64,000 nt of DNA from Bacteroidales bacterium UBA5349 (GTDB taxonomy: Bacteria > Bacteroidota > Bacteroidia > Bacteroidales > Tenuifilaceae), in assembly GCA_002410065.1 (NCBI GenBank), contig DHQB01000020.1, positions 124,001 through 188,000 of the forward strand, written 5' to 3'. Below the pieces are notes generated by a model. The model was not told the DNA's origin. It was given only the letters and a program-made list of their open reading frames with translations, and did not search any database. Both the position numbers and the translations under genes were made by a program. Of this stretch, positions 34,526 through 42,544 are shown in pieces (positions within the stretch are counted from its first letter, which is position 1; every line of letters starts with the position of its first letter).

Positions 34526-36214
34526 ATGAAATATTTTACACATTCCCTATTGCTCACTCTTGCGCTCACCATGGTATCAGTATTTTCTGTTGCTCAAAAA
34601 ACTGATACATTTTACACCGATTCTACCGGTGCTCTATTTGTGAATCCCAATACACCTATACATCTTTACTTTTCAACATCGCCCGATGGCAAGGATGCGG
34701 TTAGGCTTAAGAGCCTAGAACCCGAAGGAGAGCCTTTGTACTGGGATGGGCACGGACCCCAATACCTTACTTACCTAAACTTATACCTAGGTCGTAGAGT
34801 AAGATTCGATCTATTTGCCGATGGTCTCCCTCCCAAAACATCGCCCAATTTTGATGTAGAGCAAGGCTACCAAAAGGGAAATATATTATGTATCGCCGGA
34901 GCTGCTAAAGTTGAGTTCATCTCAATCGACGACCATTCAGGCGTTTGCAAATTAATGTACTCTGTTAATGGAAACGAATTTACACAATATGCCCAACCCT
35001 TAGTTTTTGATAACGAGGGACAATACACACTAAGATTTTACGCAATAGATAACGTTGGCAATAAAGAGGATGAGGGCGAAAGAACAATTCTTGTTGATAA
35101 AACTCCACCAGTATCTGAACTGAAATTTATTGGTTATGAACATAATAGCACTGTTGCATCGGCAACAAAATTCGAATTGATTGCCAACGACTCAAATGGT
35201 ATAAGGGGAACATATTACTCAATTGATGATGCTGCTGAGAAACAGTATAAAACCCCAATTGCATTGACCAACCTCTCCGAGGGAGAGCACACCATAACTT
35301 TCTTCTCAGTTGATATGGTAGGTAATACTGAAAAAAAACAGCAACTCAACTTCTACATTGACAAAACACCCCCAATGGTTTTCGAGGAGTTAATTGGGAA
35401 CACCTACATGGTGGCAGGTAAAGAGTTTTCATCAGGACGAAGCCAACTGCGCATTGTTGCCGTTGATAATAAAGCTGGTGTTAAGGAGATTCACTACTCA
35501 ATAAACAATCAACCCTATAAACTTTACGAAAAAGCTGTTTATCTGTCGGATATTAGCGGTGCGGTTTCGGTAAAATCATTCGCAATTGACAATGTTGGGA
35601 ACAAGGGTATTAGCGATACCGAAGGACAGCAATTTTCAATGCCAAAGGTGGATATTACAGGGCCAAACATAAAGTTTACTCTAAAAGGGCCAAAATTAAC
35701 GCTGAGGGATAGCCTATGGATAAGTCCAACAACAAAAATAGGCGTAACAGCAAAAGATGACGGTTCGGGCTTGAACCGTGTTGAATATAAGGTTAATGAG
35801 GATATGCCCCGCCAATATACTGACGAGTTTAGCATTGACCAGTCGGGTGTATACAAAATCACATCAACAGCATGGGATAATGTGGAGAATCTCAACATTA
35901 ATAATCTTGAACTTCGAATCGATGCTAATGCACCAGAATTATCATATATTTTCTCGATAAAGCCCCATAAATATGTTAATGAGGCCGAAGAACGGGTAGC
36001 CGTTTATAGCGATGGCGTTGTAGTTTACCTTGCAGCCTCCGATGATAATGTTGGTGTTGATAGGATTATGGTTTCGGTTAACGAATTGAGCGAAAAAGCA
36101 TACAGCCAACCATTAAGCGGCTTTAAAGCTAACCAAAAACATACCTTAAAGTTAAGGTGTATTGATAAACTTGGGAACGAAAAGGAGGCAACCATTAATT
36201 TCTGGGTCGAATAG
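34526..36214 (+). CDS. Secreted OmpL47-type multi-Ig protein
   Basis: 562 residues. Signal peptide, the same N-terminal module as its neighbour (LYWDGHGPQYLTY at about 72-84), then four to five Ig-like OmpL47 beta-barrel-type repeats, each with a YSVN/YSIDD...FYAIDNVGN..DKTPP pattern at intervals of about 90-95 residues. There is no sorting domain or barrel end. Probably a periplasmic or surface adhesive/structural protein. Starts 19 bases after the OmpA gene, certainly the same operon. Confidence 0.85.
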   Translation: MKYFTHSLLLTLALTMVSVFSVAQKTDTFYTDSTGALFVNPNTPIHLYFSTSPDGKDAVRLKSLEPEGEPLYWDGHGPQYLTYLNLYLGRRVRFDLFADGLPPKTSPNFDVEQGYQKGNILCIAGAAKVEFISIDDHSGVCKLMYSVNGNEFTQYAQPLVFDNEGQYTLRFYAIDNVGNKEDEGERTILVDKTPPVSELKFIGYEHNSTVASATKFELIANDSNGIRGTYYSIDDAAEKQYKTPIALTNLSEGEHTITFFSVDMVGNTEKKQQLNFYIDKTPPMVFEELIGNTYMVAGKEFSSGRSQLRIVAVDNKAGVKEIHYSINNQPYKLYEKAVYLSDISGAVSVKSFAIDNVGNKGISDTEGQQFSMPKVDITGPNIKFTLKGPKLTLRDSLWISPTTKIGVTAKDDGSGLNRVEYKVNEDMPRQYTDEFSIDQSGVYKITSTAWDNVENLNINNLELRIDANAPELSYIFSIKPHKYVNEAEERVAVYSDGVVVYLAASDDNVGVDRIMVSVNELSEKAYSQPLSGFKANQKHTLKLRCIDKLGNEKEATINFWVE

Positions 36215-36272
36215 AGAATTTGGTATTTTATGCTAGCCTAATGCTGAATTCCTCAGTAGTATGATTCTTTCT

Positions 36273-37475
36273 CTACTCAAATACCGCAACTGCCCTATTG
36301 TATATTCCCTGAACATAGGCAATGGCCATCCCAAAATTTGTAATCGGAATGCCCGCTTCAATCGCTGGCAAAAGTCTCGACTTTAGTTGTTTTGGGGTTA
36401 TCATACAGCCTCCACACTGTATAACCAAAGCATAATCGGTTATGGCCCGGGGCAGTTTATCAAGGCCAGCTACAAAATCGAACTCAAGCTCTTTACTGGT
36501 AAAGTTGCGAATCCAAGTCGGAATTTTAACACGACCAATATCTTCGCACGACACGTGATGTGTACAACTCTCCAGTATCAAGACCCTATCCCCATTCTTT
36601 AGTTCAGCAATTTTAGGCGTTCCCTTTATGTAACTATCAAAATCGCCCTTAAAGCGGGCTAAAAGAATACTAAAACTTGTTAGTGGAACATCTGCAGGGA
36701 TTAATGAATCTGCAAGTGAAAATATTTTACTATCTGTTACTGCAATGGCAGGCTTAATTCCTGTGCTACGCAGAAAACCTTCCACCTCGGTCTCCTTTAG
36801 CACAATTGCTATAGCATCATTATCAAGAATATCACGAATTGCCTGAACCTGTGGTAGGATTAGTCGCCCCGCTGGTGCTTCCGTATCAATAGGTGTAATG
36901 AGCAGAACAATATCACCTTTACCAATGATTTCACCCAAAAGGCTTGGCATTTGCCATGACGAATCGGGAATAGTTTGCTTAATTGCATCCACCAATTGCT
37001 TTAACCCAACCTTTGTAATCATGCTCATCTCAACAATCGTAGGCTTTTGGGGCAATGCTTGTAGAGAGGTTTTCAACTTGCTGTTTAGTTGAGTCAAATC
37101 GATTTTATTGTGAATTATAATGAATGGAACATTTTGCTTACTGAACCTTTCAACCAATTGTTCCTCAAAATCGCCCCACAGGCTATTGGTGATTATTAAT
37201 ATGGCTAAATCGATATGGTTTATTGTCTCAAAGGTTTTCTCAATTCGTTTTACTCCCAAATCTCCAATATCATCAATACCAGCAGTATCTACAAGAATAA
37301 CAGGGGCAAAATCAAGTAGCTCCAACGATTTTTTTACAGGATCGGTAGTAGTGCCTGGATGCTCCGATACAATAGCCACCGACTGACCCGTAAGCATATT
37401 GATTAGTGAACTCTTACCGCTATTTCTTCGACCATAGATGCCTATGTGGGGTTTTGATTCCCTTCCTTTACTCAT
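36273..37475 (-). CDS. hydF: [FeFe] hydrogenase H-cluster maturation GTPase HydF
   Basis: Scaffold and carrier of the 2Fe subcluster for [FeFe] hydrogenase. An N-terminal GTPase domain has the P-loop GRRNSGKSS (15-23), switch TTTD, DTAGIDDIG and HNKID. A dimerisation segment follows. The C-terminal cluster domain has the Cys/His ligands in ESCTHHVSCED and QCGGCM. Length 400 is typical. The partner genes hydE, hydG and the hydrogenase itself are not in the window, so it stands alone here. A -7 box (CAAAGGTA on the plus strand, 37493-37500) lies about 18 bases before the ATG. Confidence 0.95.
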   Translation of the reverse strand: MSKGRESKPHIGIYGRRNSGKSSLINMLTGQSVAIVSEHPGTTTDPVKKSLELLDFAPVILVDTAGIDDIGDLGVKRIEKTFETINHIDLAILIITNSLWGDFEEQLVERFSKQNVPFIIIHNKIDLTQLNSKLKTSLQALPQKPTIVEMSMITKVGLKQLVDAIKQTIPDSSWQMPSLLGEIIGKGDIVLLITPIDTEAPAGRLILPQVQAIRDILDNDAIAIVLKETEVEGFLRSTGIKPAIAVTDSKIFSLADSLIPADVPLTSFSILLARFKGDFDSYIKGTPKIAELKNGDRVLILESCTHHVSCEDIGRVKIPTWIRNFTSKELEFDFVAGLDKLPRAITDYALVIQCGGCMITPKQLKSRLLPAIEAGIPITNFGMAIAYVQGIYNRAVAVFE

Positions 37476-37492
37476 TGTTGCTATTTTGGCTA

Positions 37493-37500
37493 CAAAGGTA
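37493..37500 (-). promoter_or_regulatory. -7 box upstream of hydF
   Basis: Minus-strand TACCTTTG is an exact TAnnTTTG match. A weak TTTC 16 bases upstream could be the -33 element. Confidence 0.4.
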
Positions 37501-37695
37501 AAATATTTAGCGGGTTGAAATTTCTCGTTGATGCTTATTTAGTTTAAAGAATAATTGACATTGACGTGCTTGAGAAGATATAATTTTTTGCTATTTTAGT
37601 TGCCTGAATTGCCTAAAATTGGGGAGTATACGAATATTTGGCAATCATTAAAATTTGAACAGACCAAACGTTAACCATAAATGCTTGGCCAATAG

Positions 37696-37947
37696 ATGAA
37701 AGTATTTTTAAATGGCATAGTACAAGTTGTCAAAAACACCATAGTCTTCTTTCGTAATTCGAAGCTGGCAAAAGTTCTATTGATAATTGTGCTTATAAAA
37801 ATCCTTATTTTTTATGGTTTCCTTAAAGGGTTTTTATATCCACGCTACCTTAAGCCTAAATGGGATAGCAAGGAGCACCGCAGCAACGAAGTGATGAAAG
37901 ACCTATTGAAAAAACCTAAAACTTATACATATGATGGAATCTATTGA
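37696..37947 (+). CDS. DUF4492 domain-containing small membrane protein
   Basis: 83 residues, with one hydrophobic helix (about 25-47, AKVLLIIVLIKILIFYGFLKGFLYP) followed by a basic cytoplasmic tail. Its last 17 bases overlap the start of cydA. DUF4492 genes preceding cydA are a standing arrangement in Bacteroidota, so it is likely an assembly factor or accessory subunit of cytochrome bd. Its direct role is unproven. Confidence 0.88.
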   Translation: MKVFLNGIVQVVKNTIVFFRNSKLAKVLLIIVLIKILIFYGFLKGFLYPRYLKPKWDSKEHRSNEVMKDLLKKPKTYTYDGIY

Positions 37948-39499
37948 TATGTCGCTTGTGGATTGGTCGAGGCTTCAGTTTGCCATGACCGCGATAATTC
38001 ACTGGCTGTTTATTCCAATAACTGTTGGAACTTCCTATATCATTGCCATTGCCCAAACCCTACACGTTAAAACTGGCGATGAGCATTGGGAGAAAGTCGC
38101 CAAGTTTTGGTCGAAACTTTTTGGAATTAACTTTGCCATTGGCGTAGGTACAGGAATTGTGCTTGGCTTGGAGTTTGGCACAAACTGGAGTAACTACTCA
38201 TGGATATCGGGCGATATTTTTGGTGCACCCTTGGCCGCCGAGGGCATTATGGCCTTCTTCCTCGAATCGACCTTTATTGCGGTAATGTTTTTTGGATGGG
38301 GTAAGGTTAATAAAAAATTCCACCTCTTTTCAACCTATATGGTTGCCTTTGGGGCAAGCCTATCGGCACTATGGATTTTAGTTGCCAATGCATGGATGAA
38401 CAACCCCATAGGAATGGTATTTAATCCGGATACTGCACGGCACGAGATGCTCGATTTTTGGAGTATAGTTCTATCCCCCAATGCGGTTAATAAGTTTTTA
38501 CACACCATTGGTTCATGTTTTATTGTATCGGCATTCTTTGTTATTGCTGTAAGCGGTTGGTATTTGCTTAAGAAAAGAAATATCCTGTTGGCAAAGCGAA
38601 GTATTATAATCGCCTCTGTTTTTGGCTTACTCTCAAGCCTGTTTGTTGTATTAACCGGCGATGGTTCTGCATACAACGTAGCACAGCAACAACCAGCTAA
38701 ACTTGCTGCCATGGAGGGACTTTATGATGGCACTGAGGGAGCGGGACTAGTTGCCTTTGGCATACTAAATCCTGGCAAAAAAGTTGGCGATGATATAGAC
38801 GATTTTATCATCAAAATTGAAATTCCTAAAATGCTTTCACTGCTGGGGTACAGAAGCCTTGATGCATTTGTGCCCGGGGCAAACGATTTGGTTTACGGCA
38901 ACGAAGAGTATAACATCATGTCAGCTTCAGAAAAGATGGAGAAAGGCAGAGTTGCACTTGATGCCCTTGCAGCATATAAGGAGGCACAAGCCCAAGGTGA
39001 TGTGGAGCAGATGCAGCAATCACTCTCTGAATTTGAAGAGAACTCCTACTATATGGGATATGGATACTTGCATAAACCCGAGAGCATTCTTCCGAACATC
39101 CCGTTCATATTTTACAGCTTTCACGTAATGGTAATACTAGGTTTTGCATTTATTGGCATTGCAGCCTTAATGCTTTACCTAACTATTAAAAATAAGCTTG
39201 AAAAGCACAAATGGCTTCTATGGATAGGTATTTGGAGTTTCCCCTTGGCCGTTATTGCCTCAATGGCCGGATGGATTGTAGCCGAAGTTGGTCGTCAACC
39301 ATGGACAATTCAGGGTTTTTTGCCCACAATGGTATCAACCTCAAACATAAGTTCAACTGCGGTAATACTAACGTTCTGGATGTTCTTAATACTGCTTATG
39401 ACCCTAGTAGTTGCCGAGGTAAGGATTATGTACCTTGCCATTCGCAAGGGCCCAGATAATAAAGTTGACAAAATAAAGAAAGGAGGCTCAAATGATTAG
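37931..39499 (+). CDS. cydA: Cytochrome bd ubiquinol oxidase subunit I
   Basis: Quinol-oxidising, haem-carrying subunit that reduces oxygen to water in the inner membrane. 522 residues, nine helices. The N-terminus has the haem b595 ligand His (AIIHWLFIP), GIVLGLEFGTNW, the quinol-binding loop region (about 250-345) and the GRQPWTIQGFLPT motif near 455. The loop is of the short class. It starts inside the DUF4492 gene and overlaps cydB by 8 bases, giving translational coupling. Confidence 0.97.
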   Translation: MMESIDMSLVDWSRLQFAMTAIIHWLFIPITVGTSYIIAIAQTLHVKTGDEHWEKVAKFWSKLFGINFAIGVGTGIVLGLEFGTNWSNYSWISGDIFGAPLAAEGIMAFFLESTFIAVMFFGWGKVNKKFHLFSTYMVAFGASLSALWILVANAWMNNPIGMVFNPDTARHEMLDFWSIVLSPNAVNKFLHTIGSCFIVSAFFVIAVSGWYLLKKRNILLAKRSIIIASVFGLLSSLFVVLTGDGSAYNVAQQQPAKLAAMEGLYDGTEGAGLVAFGILNPGKKVGDDIDDFIIKIEIPKMLSLLGYRSLDAFVPGANDLVYGNEEYNIMSASEKMEKGRVALDALAAYKEAQAQGDVEQMQQSLSEFEENSYYMGYGYLHKPESILPNIPFIFYSFHVMVILGFAFIGIAALMLYLTIKNKLEKHKWLLWIGIWSFPLAVIASMAGWIVAEVGRQPWTIQGFLPTMVSTSNISSTAVILTFWMFLILLMTLVVAEVRIMYLAIRKGPDNKVDKIKKGGSND

Positions 39500-40625
39500 C
39501 GCTTTATCACACTTGCAGTTACAGCAGTACTGGTGGCTTATTATGTCGATAGTAGGCTCAGGCTTAGTTTTTCTGCTTTTTGTTCAGGGAGGCCAAACGC
39601 TAATTGATGTGTTGGGTAAAACCAAAGAGGAAAAGAACATGATAATTAACTCCATTGGTCGTAAATGGGAGTTTACATTTACCACTTTGGTTGTATTTGC
39701 CGCTGGCATGTTTGCATCGTTCCCCCTCTTCTACTCTACCTCATTTGGAGGAGCCTATTACGCATGGATGATCTTCTTGTTTTGCTTTATTATTCAAGCT
39801 GTTTCATTTGAGTACAGGAGAAAAAAGGGCAACCTTTTAGGCGAGAGAACCTACGAGTGGTTTCTTTATATCAATGGATTTCTAGGTGCCTTTTTATTAG
39901 GAGCAGTTGTTGCCACATTTTTTACGGGCAGCGATTTTATTCGCAATGAGTATAACCTATCCACATGGCAAACTGAGCTATACGGTCTTGAGATACTATT
40001 CAACTTCACCAATATTTCGCTGGGCATAGCAGTGCTTTTCCTTGCCCGTACTTTAGGTGCAATGTACATAATCAACAATGTTGATTATCAAATTATTCGT
40101 GAGCGAGGCAAAAAACAGGTTGGCATAAATGCAGCTGTTTTTCTGGTTTTCTTCCTGTACTTTATGGTTACAATTTTACTGAAAGATGGTTTTGCCTATG
40201 ACCCTACCACAAAAGAAGTTTTTATGGAACCGCTTAAATATCTTAATAATTACCTGGGAATGCCCGTAGCACTTATTCTTCTTTTAGTTGGAGTTTTACT
40301 GGTTCTGTATGGAATTGGAACTACTTGGTTTAAGAAAAGTACAAAGGGAATTTGGTTTGCAGGTCCAGGAACTTTTGCCACGGTGCTTTCGCTATTCTGG
40401 GTTCTTGGGTATAATAATACTAGTTTTTATCCATCTTTCGATTTACAAAGTTCGCTAACTATTGAGAATGCCTCATCGAGCCACTACACGCTAACGGCCA
40501 TGACCTATATCTCATTTCTGGTTCCCGTTGTAATTGGCTATATCTACTATGCATGGCGATTGATAGACAGAAAAAAGATTACCATAGACGATGTGAAGGA
40601 GGATAGTGAGCATCATGTGTATTAG
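39492..40625 (+). CDS. cydB: Cytochrome bd ubiquinol oxidase subunit II
   Basis: 377-residue partner of CydA with eight helices (LQQYWWLIMSIVGSGLVFLLFVQGGQTL at the start). An exact AGGAGG Shine-Dalgarno at 39481-39486, rare in this group, sits six bases ahead of the ATG and within the end of cydA. Needed for haem d insertion and stability of the oxidase. Confidence 0.95.
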   Translation: MISALSHLQLQQYWWLIMSIVGSGLVFLLFVQGGQTLIDVLGKTKEEKNMIINSIGRKWEFTFTTLVVFAAGMFASFPLFYSTSFGGAYYAWMIFLFCFIIQAVSFEYRRKKGNLLGERTYEWFLYINGFLGAFLLGAVVATFFTGSDFIRNEYNLSTWQTELYGLEILFNFTNISLGIAVLFLARTLGAMYIINNVDYQIIRERGKKQVGINAAVFLVFFLYFMVTILLKDGFAYDPTTKEVFMEPLKYLNNYLGMPVALILLLVGVLLVLYGIGTTWFKKSTKGIWFAGPGTFATVLSLFWVLGYNNTSFYPSFDLQSSLTIENASSSHYTLTAMTYISFLVPVVIGYIYYAWRLIDRKKITIDDVKEDSEHHVY

Positions 40626-40633
40626 TGACTTCG

Positions 40634-40715
40634 AGAGCCACTTCGATGAACTCAGTGCATCGCTCAGTCACCGAAGAATTGAGAACCTCAGTCACCGCAG
40701 ATTCGAGAGCCTTAA
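40634..40715. repeat. Short imperfect direct repeats after cydB
   Basis: TTCGAGAGCC occurs twice (about 40631 and 40702) and CTCAGTCACCG twice (about 40664 and 40689) in about 85 bases, with an additional CTCAGTGCATCG. It looks like debris of a dispersed intergenic repeat, separating cydB from the next gene. Confidence 0.6.
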
Positions 40716-40753
40716 GTACCTTGAAAGACAATGCATGGACTAAGTCGTATGAA

Positions 40754-41701
40754 ATGAAAAATAATTTATTTTTATTGTCTTTTGGGTTAGGAATAGTCAA
40801 CCTAACAACATCTTGCTCAGAACAAAAATCAGTTACTGAACAACTAGATGTAAATGAAACTTCTACACTGATTAAGCAAGATACTCTTTATGAGCAGATT
40901 ATTCAGCGCATTGAAAGCGTTAGAGAAGTATTTGAAAAAGATTTAGAAGTAAAAACCAAATTCAAAGACTTGTCATATAAAGACTTTCTTGAATATAACA
41001 AAGAAATTCTAGGTACAACATTTCAGACTAAATTGAGCGAAAAACTTGAAGTTGTAATTAATTCTAGATTGGATAATCTTATAAAAAAGCACAAAGTGCA
41101 GGTTGACCAAAAAATGTTGTTATATAAAGAGTTGAGAAAAAAGCACACCCCCTCTGAGTTTTTTAGCGTTTCATTTGCAGGTATTAGTAAAGAATATAAC
41201 AGCTCACAGAGAGGCTTACAATATTTTAAAGTGAAATTTGAAATAACCCCATTACAAGGTCCTATTGAAGGAGGTTCTTTTCGATATAGAATAACCTCTA
41301 AACAATCAAAAAAAACTATTACAAGCGTTGATTGTAGATTCACACAGTATATTCAGAGTCCCTGTATATACATGTGGGAAGCATCTAATGAAATTGAACA
41401 GGAACTTGAAGGCTTAACAACTGAAAGCATTAAAGAGAATTATGATTTTGAGTATGATATTATGACCGTTGATATAAAAGGAGAAACATGCAATTCCAAC
41501 TTAATAGATATCCCTTTTTACTCTGAATTGTATCTTGAAAAGGATACATTGACAAGAGATGAATATGCTAACTTAATTGAGGAATTGTTCTCTATTAAAC
41601 CAATTTCACACCATACTTTATTGACAGAAGTAACTGATAGCGAGAAGCAAAATATTAATAAGCTAGCCTTTGAATTAGAAAAGTTAATAGACGAATTTTA
41701 G
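40754..41701 (+). CDS. Hypothetical lipoprotein
   Basis: 315 residues from the ATG at 40754 (an upstream GTG in frame would extend into the repeat tract and spoil the signal peptide). Signal peptide with lipobox LTTSCSEQ, then a charged, helical N-terminal half (about 30-145, LYEQIIQRIESVREVFEKDLEVKTKF) and a beta-rich part. No family recognised. AT-rich composition and position between cydB and a DUF6714 gene suggest acquired material. Confidence 0.72.
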   Translation: MKNNLFLLSFGLGIVNLTTSCSEQKSVTEQLDVNETSTLIKQDTLYEQIIQRIESVREVFEKDLEVKTKFKDLSYKDFLEYNKEILGTTFQTKLSEKLEVVINSRLDNLIKKHKVQVDQKMLLYKELRKKHTPSEFFSVSFAGISKEYNSSQRGLQYFKVKFEITPLQGPIEGGSFRYRITSKQSKKTITSVDCRFTQYIQSPCIYMWEASNEIEQELEGLTTESIKENYDFEYDIMTVDIKGETCNSNLIDIPFYSELYLEKDTLTRDEYANLIEELFSIKPISHHTLLTEVTDSEKQNINKLAFELEKLIDEF

Positions 41702-41727
41702 TTGGCGATAATTTGGAGCAGTACTTT

Positions 41728-42267
41728 ATGACAATGGAAGAGTTGATACAAAAAATACAAATTGCATTTAAAGATGTTAAGTTGGAAGATGGCATTGGCC
41801 TCTGGGAAGGACAAGGCTTAGACAATTATGCTGATCAAAAAACTATGTTGGAATTAAGGGAAAAAGACGAAAGGAATAATTGGAATAATATCCCTTACAA
41901 AGACATTAGTCTTTGTCAAAGCTCGTTATCATTTTTTGATACTAAAGGAATGAGATTTTGTTTGCCTAAATTTTTATTGCTTGATATTTTAGCAGAACAA
42001 CTATATCAAGAACAAGGAATTTCTTCGCCAGATGTTATCTTTACTTTAAGTTGTAATTCAAACGATGATTATCAGAAAAGCAGATTTTCTCTATTTAATA
42101 AGCAACAAATAGAATGCATAATTCATTTCTTGGAATATAAATTGCAAAAATTTATTGTTGAAGATAAGGAGTGTTCAACTAGTTTTGATTCAACAACAGG
42201 CAATGTTTATTCAGATTACGATTGTATTGAGCTAACAATTAATGATTGGAAACAAAAAATAAATTAA
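41728..42267 (+). CDS. DUF6714-like protein
   Basis: About 179 residues from the ATG at 41728 (the longer frame starts with TTG). Soluble, no signal. The GLWEGQGLDNYAD, NNWNNIPYKDISLCQSSLSFFD and GMRFCLPKFLLLDIL segments match what I recall of the DUF6714 family, often found near immunity-like or toxin-associated proteins. No function is known. It begins 26 bases after the lipoprotein stop, so the two likely form a pair. Confidence 0.72.
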   Translation: MTMEELIQKIQIAFKDVKLEDGIGLWEGQGLDNYADQKTMLELREKDERNNWNNIPYKDISLCQSSLSFFDTKGMRFCLPKFLLLDILAEQLYQEQGISSPDVIFTLSCNSNDDYQKSRFSLFNKQQIECIIHFLEYKLQKFIVEDKECSTSFDSTTGNVYSDYDCIELTINDWKQKIN

Positions 42268-42274
42268 AAAAGAT

Positions 42275-42406
42275 ATGAAACACATTGCATCAATAATTTG
42301 GCTTATCAGCTGGCCGGTGCTAATCTATGCAACGTATTGGGCATGTCTAATTGCGCTACGAATGTTAGATAAGCAACTAAAAGAGAGTGAAACTCAAGAG
42401 CAATAA
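42275..42406 (+). CDS. 43-residue membrane peptide, candidate cytochrome bd accessory subunit
   Basis: ATG at 42275, stop at 42404-42406. One membrane helix (about 6-28, SIIWLISWPVLIYATYWACL) followed by a short charged tail LDKQLKESETQEQ. Size, single helix with several Trp/Tyr, and an acidic end resemble CydX-type subunits. It follows the DUF6714-like gene by 7 bases and is followed at once by a strong terminator, so it closes the transcript that starts at DUF4492-cydAB. The CydX-like reading is inference. It is too short for usual gene calling. Confidence 0.6.
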   Translation: MKHIASIIWLISWPVLIYATYWACLIALRMLDKQLKESETQEQ

Positions 42407-42441
42407 AAACTATTGTTTTTGAATTTGGCTTTTAAAAAAAG

Positions 42442-42486
42442 AAATACCCTACAAACAAAGTTTAGGCTTTGTTTGTAGGGTATTTT
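42442..42486 (+). terminator. Terminator ending the cyd transcript
   Basis: Perfect 19-bp stem (42442-42460 with 42467-42485), loop TTTAGG, A-rich before and T-rich after; could work in both directions between the cyd cluster and the convergent phosphonate operon. Confidence 0.9.
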
Positions 42487-42544
42487 AATATATTAATCAA
42501 ATAAGGGTTGACTCTAGCAAAATTTTGCATCCCATTATTACGCT

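Noticed and set aside
40625..40753. Longer start (GTG at 40625) for the lipoprotein
   Set aside because: It would add 43 residues ahead of a clean lipoprotein signal peptide and translate the repeat tract.
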